From Turneriella sp. (GTDB taxonomy: Bacteria > Spirochaetota > Leptospiria > Turneriellales > Turneriellaceae), in the NCBI GenBank assembly GCA_019186965.1, contig JABARV010000003.1, positions 124,001 to 188,000 on the forward strand: a stretch of 64,000 nt of DNA, written 5' to 3'. The notes under the pieces were generated by a model. The model did not search any database, was not told where the DNA came from, and worked only from the letters and a program-made list of their open reading frames with translations. The position numbers and the translations under genes are program-made. Shown one piece after another: positions 1 to 8,369 of the stretch; position 1 is the stretch's first letter, and each line of letters opens with the position of its first letter.

Positions 1-1564
1 GCGAAACGCTTTTTAAGCGGTCGTAAAACTCAAAAATCATTTCGGCGAGCGGCACCAAATAAATAATTTGTACGGTGGTGGGGTCAAGATAATTGAGTGA
101 AACATTTTCGCCGCGCTTATCGGCCAAGAGTTGTAAAATCGCACCCATATATTCCGAAGGTGAAATAATCGACATTTTGACGTATGGTTCTTCGATGTGA
201 TCAATTTCTCCCGGGTCGGGAAACTCCGCCGGGTTGTTCAACGCCACCATCGGCTTGTGCTGAAAATAGATATGGTACGTCACCGACGGCGCAGTCGTCA
301 AGAGCGCTAAATCAAACTCGCGCTCTAAACGCTCTTGCACAATTTCCATGTGCAAAAGCCCCAAGTAACCGACGCGGAAACCAAAACCCAACGCTTCCGA
401 GCTTTCGGGTTCGTAGATGAGCGCGGGATCGTTGAGTGCCAGCTTATCCATCGATTCTTTGAGGAGCGGGTAATCGTCACCGTTCACCGGAAAAAGACCG
501 GAGAACACCATCGGTTTTACCTCTTTATATTTAAAGAGCGGTTCGGTGGCGCGTTTTGCAGCGAGAGTAATTGTGTCGCCGAGCATCACATCCGCCACGT
601 TTTTGATGCCGGTGACGATATACCCCACCTCGCCCGCTTTTAAGGACGGTGTGGGCACGAGCTTTAGTTGCGAAATGCCGATTTCATTGACGGGGTGCGT
701 TACCCCTTTGCGCATAAAATAAATTTGATCGCCTTTTTTGATTTCACCGTCGAACACGCGTATTTTCTCAACGACGCCTCGGTACGCATCGAAGTAAGCG
801 TCGAAAACCAAGGCGCGTGCGGGAGCGTCCTGTGTCTTGGCACCCGACTCCGCCATCCGTGGCGTCGTGTGCCCTGACACCTCCTGTGTCTTGGCACCCG
901 ACTCCGCCATCCGTGGCGCCGTGTGCCCTGACACCTCCTGTGTCTTGGCACCCGACTCCGCCATCCGTGGCGCCGTGTGCCCTGACACCTCCTGTGTCTT
1001 GGGTTCAGGAATTTTATCGATAATCGCCTGCATGAGCGCTTCGACATTCAGTCCCGACTTACCCGAAACCGCCACCGCATCGTCGGGGTCAAGTCCCAAC
1101 GACTCGGCGATTTGTTTTTTCGTCTTTTCGACATCCGCCGAGGGCAAATCGATTTTATTGATGACGGGCAAAATATAGAGATCGGCTTCGAGGGCTAAAT
1201 AAAAATTCGCGAGCGTCTGTGCTTGCACACCTTGCGTCGCATCGACGAGAAGCAGCACGCCCTCGCAAGCCGCCAAAGAACGCGAAACCTCGTACGTGAA
1301 ATCGACATGGCCGGGAGTGTCGATGAGATTGAATAAATAAGTCTCGCCATTTTCACCCTTCCAGTAGAACGACGCCGAGTTGCTCTTGATGGTGATACCG
1401 CGCTCGCGCTCGATGTCCATGCTGTCTAGAATTTGGTCTTTGCCGGTGCGCTCGTCGGTGAGTTTTCCCAACCCTAAAAGCCTGTCGGCAAGCGTGCTTT
1501 TGCCGTGGTCGATGTGCGCAATAATCGAAAAATTGCGTATGTGCGAGCGTGGGATATCAGGCAT
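1..1564 (-). CDS. lepA: Elongation factor 4 (LepA), 3' end outside window, with an internal tandem repeat
   Basis: Ribosome-associated translational GTPase that back-translocates or remodels stalled ribosomes. The frame is open from ATG at 1564 to base 1, about 521 codons; the C-terminal part lies outside the window. Visible are the P-loop AHIDHGKST (about residues 16-24), the switch region SMDIERERGIT, the G3 motif DTPGH and the G4 motif NKID, then domain II and the EF-G-like domains (GYLGLLHMEI). Between the G domain and domain II, at residues about 188-246, three 18-residue repeats are inserted where E. coli LepA has only a short linker. The start is chosen because IRNFSIIAHID follows directly, as in other LepA proteins. 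The gene lies downstream of ruvX on the same strand. Confidence 0.93.
   Translation of the reverse strand, partial: MPDIPRSHIRNFSIIAHIDHGKSTLADRLLGLGKLTDERTGKDQILDSMDIERERGITIKSNSASFYWKGENGETYLFNLIDTPGHVDFTYEVSRSLAACEGVLLLVDATQGVQAQTLANFYLALEADLYILPVINKIDLPSADVEKTKKQIAESLGLDPDDAVAVSGKSGLNVEALMQAIIDKIPEPKTQEVSGHTAPRMAESGAKTQEVSGHTAPRMAESGAKTQEVSGHTTPRMAESGAKTQDAPARALVFDAYFDAYRGVVEKIRVFDGEIKKGDQIYFMRKGVTHPVNEIGISQLKLVPTPSLKAGEVGYIVTGIKNVADVMLGDTITLAAKRATEPLFKYKEVKPMVFSGLFPVNGDDYPLLKESMDKLALNDPALIYEPESSEALGFGFRVGYLGLLHMEIVQERLEREFDLALLTTAPSVTYHIYFQHKPMVALNNPAEFPDPGEIDHIEEPYVKMSIISPSEYMGAILQLLADKRGENVSLNYLDPTTVQIIYLVPLAEMIFEFYDRLKSVS
829..1001 (-). repeat. 54-bp in-frame tandem repeat (3 copies plus an 11-bp partial) inside lepA
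   Basis: Copies run 829-882, 883-936 and 937-990, followed by a partial copy at 991-1001. The only difference between full copies that I see is one base (t versus c near 866). The unit is a multiple of three and encodes TQEVSGHTAPRMAESGAK-like repeats in the LepA frame. Its two ends are roughly complementary (gtgtcttggcac near one end, gtgtgccctgacac near the other), so each unit could fold into an imperfect hairpin. Confidence 0.95.
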
Positions 1565-1644
1565 AGTGTTCACGCTTTCTTTCTGGAATTTTTGACAGGC
1601 GGTAAAGATAATTCGTCATATAGAGCTTGAAAATTAAGGCGTTT

Positions 1645-1690
1645 GTATTTAGGTCAGTACGGATTACAACCCTTCTACTGGCCTAAATAC
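1645..1690. repeat. Inverted repeat across the ruvX stop codon
   Basis: The arms 1645-1659 and 1676-1690 are complementary over 14 of 15 positions and are separated by 16 bases. The right arm includes the last codons and stop of ruvX, so the ruvX mRNA 3' end can fold into a strong hairpin before lepA. No clear run of T follows on the minus strand, so it is not a textbook intrinsic terminator. It may protect the mRNA end or weakly attenuate lepA. Confidence 0.6.
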
Positions 1691-2088
1691 CGCAAGAGTA
1701 CCAGCTTTGCCGCTTCACTATCCTGTGCACGTACCTTCTTTTTTCTACCCAATTGGGTTTGTGCCAAAAGCGCATCGGCTTCTTGGCTACTATACGATTC
1801 GTCAACAAGAGTTACAGGTAGCGCAAAAGCCGAAACAAGTTTTTTCTCAAACTCCCGGATTTCATGGTGGATTTCCCCTTCAACTTCGGAAAAAGGGAAA
1901 CCCAATAAAATCCGATTCACTTGTTCTTCTTTGAGAATTTTTTCGAGAGTTAAAAACAGAGCAGATTTCGTCGCGTCGAGGGTCGACAGCGCACGTGCAG
2001 TTATTCCGGGAAAGTTTCCCACAGCAAGTCCAATAAACTTTCTACCATAGTCAATGCACAAGAGGCGCTCCGTCTTTTCGCTTTGCAT
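1675..2088 (-). CDS. ruvX: YqgF/RuvX family RNase H-fold nuclease
   Basis: 137 aa, the usual family length. Members process the 5' end of pre-16S rRNA and were first predicted as Holliday-junction resolvases. The RNase H-fold acidic residues are visible: DYGRKFIGLAVG (Asp13), DESYS (Asp96/Glu97, replacing the common DERLT) and D123 in the final helix (DSEAAK). ATG at 2088 lies five bases after the hpt stop, so the two are probably co-transcribed. The gene ends inside an inverted repeat. Confidence 0.9.
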   Translation of the reverse strand: MQSEKTERLLCIDYGRKFIGLAVGNFPGITARALSTLDATKSALFLTLEKILKEEQVNRILLGFPFSEVEGEIHHEIREFEKKLVSAFALPVTLVDESYSSQEADALLAQTQLGRKKKVRAQDSEAAKLVLLRYLGQ

Positions 2089-2093
2089 TGCCC

Positions 2094-2660
2094 TTAAGCT
2101 TCATCGAAGAGCTTTAATTGGTTTGCATCGGTGACTTGCGCAATATAAGGAAGGTTACGCATAAAGCCTTTATAGTCGAGTCCTACGCCGACAACAAATT
2201 CGTCCGAAATTTCAAACGCTTTGTATTTCACGGGATACTTAAGTTTGTTGTGCTGCGCGACATTGTTGGGCTTTACTAAAAGTGCAGCCACTTCAAGCGA
2301 CAAAACACCTCGGCTTTTTAAAAGATCAATCATCGATTGGAGGGTTAAACCCGTGTCGACAATGTCTTCAGCGATAATCACATTTTCACCGTGTGGATCG
2401 TCGGTTAAGTCTTTTAAAATTTTAATGTTTCCCGAAGAAACCATTGCTTTTCCGTAGCTTGAAATTTCCATAAAATCGACTTTCACTGGCATTTCAATGG
2501 CACGGATTAAATCAGCCATAAAAACAAACGAACCACGTAAAGCCCCAATAACGCGCAAATAACTTTGCCCCGCGTAGTCGGCGGTAATTTGCTTACCGAT
2601 TTTAAGGATTCGCTCTTCGATTTCTTCCTTAGTAATGAGCGCAGGAACTGGCGTATACAT
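2094..2660 (-). CDS. hpt: Hypoxanthine (guanine) phosphoribosyltransferase
   Basis: 188 aa cytosolic purine-salvage enzyme that transfers phosphoribose from PRPP to hypoxanthine or guanine. The PRPP-binding loop EDIVDTGLT is at residues 98-106, and the family-typical GALRGSFVFMADLIRAI and VDFMEISSYG precede it. The start codon directly abuts the stop of the upstream CBS gene (TAAATG), suggesting translational coupling. It sits in a run CBS-hpt-ruvX-lepA. Confidence 0.93.
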   Translation of the reverse strand: MYTPVPALITKEEIEERILKIGKQITADYAGQSYLRVIGALRGSFVFMADLIRAIEMPVKVDFMEISSYGKAMVSSGNIKILKDLTDDPHGENVIIAEDIVDTGLTLQSMIDLLKSRGVLSLEVAALLVKPNNVAQHNKLKYPVKYKAFEISDEFVVGVGLDYKGFMRNLPYIAQVTDANQLKLFDEA

Positions 2661-3131
2661 TTAAATATTGGAATCTGCGACAAGCTTGCCGTAAGTTTTT
2701 ACAAGATCTGTTATTGAAATTACTCCAACAAGACCACCATTATCTAAAACAGGGATTGTGCGTTGGCCGTACGCCGAAAAAAGGCGCGCCGCCGAATCGA
2801 GAGAGTCGGTGGGTTTAAGCGAATAGAGTAGCGGTTTTTCGATAAGGCTTTCTAAAGAAGAGCGCAAGTAATCCATTTTATCGGAAAAACTTTCGATATA
2901 ACTTTTGTGTAAAAGGTCAAACGCGCTTAAAACAGACCACGGTTTGCCGTCTTTCATTACGATAATCCCGTGGATGCTATGTTCTATAAGGGTGCGTGCT
3001 GCAGTTGCGAGAAGGTCTTGTGAATCGAGCGTTACAACGTCTTTTTTCATAATATCGCCAACGCGCGTTTGGCGTATTTTAGTCAAGCGTGCATGCAGCG
3101 CGGATAATTTTTTTTCTTCCGTTGGTTCCAT
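2661..3131 (-). CDS. Two-CBS-domain protein
   Basis: 156 aa with two CBS domains, about residues 25-80 (RVGDIMKKDVVTLDSQDLL onward) and 95-150 (LYSLKPTDSLDSAARLF onward). CBS pairs bind adenine nucleotides and usually sense energy status or act as regulatory modules; there is no fused effector domain. Its tight coupling to hpt (stop and start adjacent) makes a purine-nucleotide sensing role attractive, but that is inference from position only. Confidence 0.85.
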   Translation of the reverse strand: MEPTEEKKLSALHARLTKIRQTRVGDIMKKDVVTLDSQDLLATAARTLIEHSIHGIIVMKDGKPWSVLSAFDLLHKSYIESFSDKMDYLRSSLESLIEKPLLYSLKPTDSLDSAARLFSAYGQRTIPVLDNGGLVGVISITDLVKTYGKLVADSNI

Positions 3132-3152
3132 AATTTCCCCTTCTGGTGCGTT

Positions 3153-3923
3153 TTATCGAAACGATATGTTGCGCCTCGACAATTCTTTATTAAGTTCGTT
3201 TTGGATTCTGTACCTAATGTTCTGATTAATTTCCTTTACAAAGCGTGCATCTTTAATGTCTTTTTTATTGTATTTTCCAAAATCAATCGGCGGTAAAAAT
3301 TTTATTTTCCATTTTGCGGGAAAAGGAAGAATATTAAGCGGCAAAGGAATCGATGCGCCGATTAAATCTTTGAACGTGTCGATTTTTGCTAAGTTGATTG
3401 TACTTTCTTCAGCGCCTATAATTGCGGCGGGAACAACGGGCGCTTGCTGCATAATAGCAAGCGGTACAAACCCAGGGTTAAACTCGACCATTTTGTACAT
3501 ACTGGAAGATACTTTGAAGTTACCTTCTGCCCCTTCGGGGAAAATAACGACCATATTTCCGTCGCGTAGTGCATTTAACCCTTCTTTAAGGTCTGCGGGA
3601 AATGTTCCCATAGCTCGGCTAAACGCGGCTAAAAAACCGTTGGAGAACCAAAACGTGTGTCCCATAGTACGGGGGATGCGCCGCGTAATTTTTTTAAGCG
3701 CCATAATCATCATAAACGCATCGTACCCAAGCGCATTTGAATGGTTGGGCACAATAAGCATACGGCCTTTTCCGCCATTTGGTAAATTTTCTGCACCTTC
3801 AATTTCTAACCTAAAATATGCAGCAAGAATATCGAATAAACTTTCGGGAAAAAATTTTATCGCACGCGCAAAAAACCGCGCTGTTTCTTCTGTCGCTTTA
3901 TCGGGGGTAGCAAATTTTCCCAC
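3153..3923 (-). CDS. Lysophospholipid/glycerolipid acyltransferase family protein
   Basis: 256 aa membrane-associated acyltransferase (LPLAT superfamily). NHSNALGYD at residues 60-68 is a longer-spaced version of the catalytic HX4D motif, more like the MGAT/DGAT-type LPLAT branch than PlsC. FPEGAEG at 128-134 is the acceptor-binding motif. It probably acylates a glycerolipid; the substrate cannot be told. It begins a minus-strand run and faces a plus-strand gene across a 206-bp divergent region holding a motif shared with another locus. Confidence 0.8.
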   Translation of the reverse strand: MGKFATPDKATEETARFFARAIKFFPESLFDILAAYFRLEIEGAENLPNGGKGRMLIVPNHSNALGYDAFMMIMALKKITRRIPRTMGHTFWFSNGFLAAFSRAMGTFPADLKEGLNALRDGNMVVIFPEGAEGNFKVSSSMYKMVEFNPGFVPLAIMQQAPVVPAAIIGAEESTINLAKIDTFKDLIGASIPLPLNILPFPAKWKIKFLPPIDFGKYNKKDIKDARFVKEINQNIRYRIQNELNKELSRRNISFR

Positions 3924-3984
3924 GCCGCAAAGAACTATACAAAGAGGCTCACGTCAAGCAGAATGATAACTTAAGAGCCAAACG

Positions 3985-4012
3985 GTGGCCAGACCGGAAC
4001 TCGCTGAGGCAA
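3985..4012 (+). promoter_or_regulatory. 28-nt motif shared with 40842-40869, in a divergent promoter region
   Basis: The core ccggaactcgctgaggcaa (3994-4012) is identical at both loci, and the full 28 nt differ at two positions. Here it lies 61 nt before the acyltransferase start (minus) and 117 nt before the metalloprotease start (plus). Spacing at the other locus is very similar. It could be an operator, a small RNA core or a dispersed repeat; the sequence alone does not decide. Confidence 0.5.
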
Positions 4013-4129
4013 TTTTTAATGTATTCCTGTTTTATCTTGACGAACTGTTTTAAAGCATGCCCTCCGAAAAAACCTGCAGTGGAATATGCTTTTGTTTTCC
4101 GTTCTTACCCGTAACACAAAAAAGCCATT

Positions 4130-5131
4130 ATGAAAAAGAAAATTTTATACACACTCGCCCTTGCTATTTTTGTTTTGGGAGCTATCAACTACCGTTGGGT
4201 TGTGTATGTTGCGCACCTTACAAAACACCAAGCCAAAGTAATTTTTTTCAAAGAGAGCATTTCCAACCTTTTAAAAAAAGAAAACCTTACCTTAAATGAG
4301 CGCACAGCATTGACAAATACGCTTAAGCTTCGCGCCGCTATTGAAAAACTCTACGGCATAAAAAACTCGAAAAGTTATACATCTTACTACAACTTGGGTA
4401 GAGAAGCTTTAGGATACAACATTACCATCGCGCCCGCGTTAAGCCTTACTCCCGAATCGTTCCATTTTTGGCCTATCGGAAGCTTTTCCTACTTAGGTTT
4501 TTTTGATAAAAAATACGCCGAAGCCTGGGCAAAAAAATACCGCGATGAAGGGTACGATGTACACCTTTCTGAAATTGGTGGCTATTCGACACTTGGTTGG
4601 TTTGAAGACCCCCTCTATTCTTCGCAGCTTAAATGGGGAGATATAAACCTTGCACACCTTCTCGCGCACGAAATTGCGCACGAAAGGCTTTATTTCAAAA
4701 ACAACACCGAACTTTCCGAGATGCTCGCGTCGTTTATTGAACAAAAGGCCGCACCCGATGCCATGAAATTAACACAGCTCTGGCGCGAAGAAGATAAAAA
4801 AAATGCTATTTTCAAAGCCAGACGCAAAAGGCTCATGCAAAAGCTATTGTCGCTCAGAGAAGAGCTACAACAACTCTATACTTCTTCATTAGATGACACC
4901 CAAAAGTTAAACAAAAAAAAGAAACTTATTGATACTGTAGAAAAGGAAATCGAACAAAAGAGAGATTACTACTCCGTTAAAGGGCGCATCGAGATCAACA
5001 ACGCTTCTTTAGCACAGCTAAAACGGTACACACCACACTCTCCCGTGTTCGAGGAAATTTTCAGTGCGTGCTTAAAAAAAGACAAAGCACACGTATATCC
5101 ATGTTGGTTTAGCGAGGTAGAAAAACTTTAG
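4130..5131 (+). CDS. Predicted aminopeptidase (COG4324-type zinc metalloprotease)
   Basis: 333 aa. Residues 4-28 form one N-terminal hydrophobic segment, a signal anchor or uncleaved signal. The zinc motif HEIAH is at 180-184, followed by a plausible third ligand at Glu197 in [10 protein letters not shown], matching the putative aminopeptidase family. A helical charged stretch (about 220-285) is probably coiled coil. It most likely acts in the periplasm. It is a lone plus-strand gene whose end overlaps the convergent fusA end by 4 bp. Confidence 0.75.
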   Translation: MKKKILYTLALAIFVLGAINYRWVVYVAHLTKHQAKVIFFKESISNLLKKENLTLNERTALTNTLKLRAAIEKLYGIKNSKSYTSYYNLGREALGYNITIAPALSLTPESFHFWPIGSFSYLGFFDKKYAEAWAKKYRDEGYDVHLSEIGGYSTLGWFEDPLYSSQLKWGDINLAHLLAHEIAHERLYFKNNTELSEMLASFIEQKAAPDAMKLTQLWREEDKKNAIFKARRKRLMQKLLSLREELQQLYTSSLDDTQKLNKKKKLIDTVEKEIEQKRDYYSVKGRIEINNASLAQLKRYTPHSPVFEEIFSACLKKDKAHVYPCWFSEVEKL

Positions 5132-7242
5132 CTTTTCTTTGCTGCAGCCTTTTCTGAAATTTCTTTCGAGATATTCGGCGGCACTTCTTCGTAGTGCTCG
5201 AACTGCATCGTGTACGCCGCACGGCCCTGTGTAATACTGCGCAATTCGGTTGCGTAACCAAACATTTCTGCCAGCGGAACAAGAGCATCCACCACGCGCA
5301 CATTACCGCGTTGGTTCATTGCATTTACTTTACCACGGCGGCGGTTTAAGTCACCCACTACGTCGCCCATATAGTCTTCGGGGGTTGTTACTTCGACCTT
5401 CATAATGGGTTCAAGGAGCACTGGGTTTGCTTTGCGGCAAGCGTCTTTAAACGCCATTGAACCCGCAATTTTAAACGCCAATTCCGATGAATCCACATCG
5501 TGGTACGAACCGTCGAAAAGCGCGACTTTGACGTCGACTACAGGATAGCCAGCCATGACCCCTGACGTGAGTGCTTCTTCTATACCTTTATTGACCGGTT
5601 GTATATATTCGCGTGGCACGACACCGCCCACGATTTTATTTTCAAATACATAACCACCACCCGGTTCGAGCGGCTCGACTTTAATCCAAACATGGCCGTA
5701 CTGTCCCCGACCACCGGTTTGTTTAATATATTTACCTTCTTGTTCGACTGCTTTGCGGATAGTCTCGCGGTATGCCACCTGTGGCTTACCCACGTTCGCT
5801 TCGACCTTAAATTCACGCTTCATACGGTCGACAAGAATCTCAAGGTGGAGCTCACCCATACCAGCAATAATGGTTTGTCCAGTTTCTTCATCCGTACGCA
5901 CGTGGAATGTTGGGTCTTCTTCAGCAAGGCGCCCCAGCGCGATACCCATTTTTTCTTGGTCACCCTTTGTTTTAGGCTCGACCGCAATATGGATAACTGG
6001 TGCAGGGAAAGTCATTTTTTCGAGAATCGATGGATTCTCTTCCATACAAAGTGTATCGCCTGTGGTTGTGTCTTTAAGGCCTACCGCCGCAGCAATTTCT
6101 CCTGTTGACACTTCTTCAATATCTTCGCGTTGGTTTGCGTGCATAAGAACGATACGCCCAATGCGTTCTTTATTTCCCTTAGTACTATTTAAAACGTACG
6201 AGCCCTTTTTTAGTTTTCCAGAATAGACGCGGAAAAATGTAAGTTTACCGATAAAAGGGTCGGCTGCAACTTTGAATGCAAGGGCAGCAAAAGGCTCATT
6301 GTCATCTGGATTGCGTAGAAGTGCAGGCTCTTCACCTGGCTCTTGGTCGATTTTAAACGCCTTTACGGGCGGAATATCGAGGGGGCTGGGTAAATAGGCT
6401 ACAACGGCGTCAAGAAGCGTTTGCACTCCTTTATTTTTAAAAGAAGAACCACAAAGTACTGGAAAAATTTTCATCGCGATCGTGCCTTCGCGAAGCCCTG
6501 CAACTAAATCTTCTTTAGATAGCGTACCCGACTCCAAATATTTCTCTGTGAGTGAATCGTTTACCTCAGCGACTGCTGAAACTAAAGCTTCGTGGTACTG
6601 TTGCGCTTTTTCTTTCATGTCGTCGGGAATGGGTTTACGTTCGTATTTTGCGCCCAACTCTTCACCCGACCAAACAACTGCTTCCATTGTAACTAAGTCA
6701 ACAACGCCAACGAAAGAGGCTTCGACTCCAATGGGTAACTGGATGGGAACAGCGTTTGCGCCCAAACGATCGCGCATCATGTCAACGGCGCGGTAGAAAT
6801 CTGCACCCATACGGTCTATCTTGTTTACGTAGCAAAGCCTTGGAACGCGGTAACGGTCGGCTTGGCGCCACACAGTTTCTGTTTGCGGTTCAACTCCTGC
6901 AACGCCATCGTACGCAGTTACTGCGCCATCCAAAACACGAAGCGAGCGCTCTACCTCGACGGTAAAGTCGACGTGGCCAGGTGTGTCGATAATGTTAATC
7001 TGAACTTTTTCGCCTGCAGCATCTTTCCAGAAACATGTAGTTGCGGCAGACGTGATGGTAATGCCACGTTCGCGCTCCTGCTCCATCCAGTCCATGGTTG
7101 CTGCGCCTTCGTGCACTTCGCCAATTTTATGCGACCTACCTGTATAGAAAAGAATACGTTCTGTGGTCGTGGTTTTTCCCGCATCGATATGCGCCATGAT
7201 ACCGATATTTCTAAGTTGTTTAAGCTCTACTTTCCGTGACAT
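5128..7242 (-). CDS. fusA: Elongation factor G
   Basis: 704 aa translocase GTPase of the canonical EF-G I type: P-loop AHIDAGKTT (17-25), [18 protein letters not shown] switch, [18 protein letters not shown], domain IV with GGRGQYGHV, and C-terminal [14 protein letters not shown]. It is last in secE-nusG-L11-L1-L10-L7/L12-rpoB-rpoC-S12-S7-fusA. No tuf follows, unlike many str operons. Its stop overlaps the convergent protease gene by 4 bp. Confidence 0.98.
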   Translation of the reverse strand: MSRKVELKQLRNIGIMAHIDAGKTTTTERILFYTGRSHKIGEVHEGAATMDWMEQERERGITITSAATTCFWKDAAGEKVQINIIDTPGHVDFTVEVERSLRVLDGAVTAYDGVAGVEPQTETVWRQADRYRVPRLCYVNKIDRMGADFYRAVDMMRDRLGANAVPIQLPIGVEASFVGVVDLVTMEAVVWSGEELGAKYERKPIPDDMKEKAQQYHEALVSAVAEVNDSLTEKYLESGTLSKEDLVAGLREGTIAMKIFPVLCGSSFKNKGVQTLLDAVVAYLPSPLDIPPVKAFKIDQEPGEEPALLRNPDDNEPFAALAFKVAADPFIGKLTFFRVYSGKLKKGSYVLNSTKGNKERIGRIVLMHANQREDIEEVSTGEIAAAVGLKDTTTGDTLCMEENPSILEKMTFPAPVIHIAVEPKTKGDQEKMGIALGRLAEEDPTFHVRTDEETGQTIIAGMGELHLEILVDRMKREFKVEANVGKPQVAYRETIRKAVEQEGKYIKQTGGRGQYGHVWIKVEPLEPGGGYVFENKIVGGVVPREYIQPVNKGIEEALTSGVMAGYPVVDVKVALFDGSYHDVDSSELAFKIAGSMAFKDACRKANPVLLEPIMKVEVTTPEDYMGDVVGDLNRRRGKVNAMNQRGNVRVVDALVPLAEMFGYATELRSITQGRAAYTMQFEHYEEVPPNISKEISEKAAAKKS

Positions 7243-7286
7243 AATTTTTCCTTAAATTAAGGTAGGCGCATTAAAACGCGTTTGCA

Positions 7287-7760
7287 CTACCAAGCGTAAT
7301 GTGAGAATGCGCGGTTCGCCTCAGCCATCCGCTTTACTTCTTCTTTCTTTTTAATTGCGCCACCATTATTGTTGAGCGCATCCATAATTTCGTTCGCAAG
7401 TTTATCCGATTGTGTTTTACCCGAACGTTCACGTGCGGCATTTACCAACCAGCGGATTGCTAAAGATTGCTTTCGTGCAGGATAAACTTCAACGGGCACT
7501 TGGTACGTGACACCACCCACACGGCGTGATTTTACCTCAACCTGGGGTTTCACGTTTTCTATTGCTTTGTTGAATTGTTCAATCCCCGGCACGCCTGTTT
7601 TTTCTTCTACACGCGCCAAGGCGTCGTAAAAAAGCTGTGCAGCAGTTGATTTTTTTCCATCGTACATCATCGCGTTGATAAATTTTTGCACAAGTATACT
7701 GCCGTGTACCCCGTCACCACTGATGTTTCTTGTTAAACTTTTCGTTCTACGTCTTGCCAT
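7287..7760 (-). CDS. rpsG: 30S ribosomal protein S7
   Basis: 157 aa, normal length. It binds the 3' major domain of 16S rRNA and starts head assembly. Recognisable segments are VQKFINAMMYDGKKSTA, VEVKSRRVGGVTYQVPVEV and RWLVNAARERSGK. It lies between rpsL (21 nt upstream) and fusA (44 nt downstream), the classical str order. Confidence 0.98.
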   Translation of the reverse strand: MARRRTKSLTRNISGDGVHGSILVQKFINAMMYDGKKSTAAQLFYDALARVEEKTGVPGIEQFNKAIENVKPQVEVKSRRVGGVTYQVPVEVYPARKQSLAIRWLVNAARERSGKTQSDKLANEIMDALNNNGGAIKKKEEVKRMAEANRAFSHYAW

Positions 7761-7781
7761 AATTCCTCTTTAAATTTTGCC

Positions 7782-8156
7782 TTACGCCTTGGGACGCTTA
7801 GTTCCGTATTTTGAACGAGACTTGCGGCGTTTTTCTACACCCAACGTATCTAAAGAACCGCGTACAATGTGGTAACGCACCCCTGGAAGATCCTTTACCC
7901 TACCGCCGCGCACAAGGACGACCGAGTGCTCCTGTAAATTGTGGCCTTCACCGGGGATATACGCCGTAACCTCAATACCATTGACTAAACGCACACGAGC
8001 AACTTTACGTAACGCGGAGTTTGGCTTTTTAGGTGTCGCCGTCATAACGCGTGTGCAAACCCCCCGCTTTTGTGGGCTACTCTTGAGTGCTGGGGACTTT
8101 GTTTTATAAACCGATCTTTCACGGCCAAAGCGAATCAATTGGTTAATAGTTGGCAT
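7782..8156 (-). CDS. rpsL: 30S ribosomal protein S12
   Basis: 124 aa decoding-centre protein. [15 protein letters not shown] and [16 protein letters not shown] are intact. The lysines matching E. coli Lys43 and Lys88 are both present, so the sequence shows none of the classic streptomycin-resistance changes. A Shine-Dalgarno AAAGGA precedes the ATG. It follows rpoC after a short spacer containing a hairpin. Confidence 0.98.
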   Translation of the reverse strand: MPTINQLIRFGRERSVYKTKSPALKSSPQKRGVCTRVMTATPKKPNSALRKVARVRLVNGIEVTAYIPGEGHNLQEHSVVLVRGGRVKDLPGVRYHIVRGSLDTLGVEKRRKSRSKYGTKRPKA

Positions 8157-8238
8157 ACTTTCCTTTTTTAATCTTTAATTTTTATCTCGTTTTATTTTTT
8201 ACGGTATCGCTACGTGTGGGCAAATTTGTTTTTTTTGA

Positions 8239-8271
8239 CAGGGCGTCAACGCCTCTTAAGCGCTCGCCCTG
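8239..8271. other. GC-rich hairpin between rpoC and rpsL
   Basis: cagggcg and cgccctg form a 7-bp stem enclosing further partial pairing. On the transcribed (minus) strand it is followed by a run of A rather than T, so it is not a standard terminator. It could be an mRNA processing or stability site separating the rpoBC part from the S12-S7-EF-G part. Confidence 0.4.
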
Positions 8272-8278
8272 CCCTGCT

Positions 8279-8369
8279 TTATTCTTCGTCATCGGCAATT
8301 TCTTCGTCTTCAGAGTCTTCGTCCATTGAACGCCCAGCAGGTGCTAATGTTGCAACCTCTTCGGCTTTT
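8279..8369 (-). other. Out-of-frame acidic RpoC C-terminal tail
   Basis: Directly after the rpoC frame ends, the -1 frame continues without a stop through [20 protein letters not shown] and ends at TAA 8279-8281. This acidic tail looks like a natural RpoC end, whereas the in-frame ending KPKRLQH does not. The switch point is the AAAA run at 8366-8369. One extra A would join the frames. No canonical -1 slippery heptamer is present, so a sequence error or a real indel is likelier than programmed frameshifting. Confidence 0.6.

Noticed and set aside
829-1001. CRISPR array reading of the lepA repeat
   Set aside because: The 54-bp copies are directly contiguous, with no spacers, and keep the LepA reading frame.
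3924-4129. Sigma70 promoters with TTGACG in the divergent region
   Set aside because: TTGACG hexamers occur on both strands but the nearest -10-like boxes are at unusable spacing.
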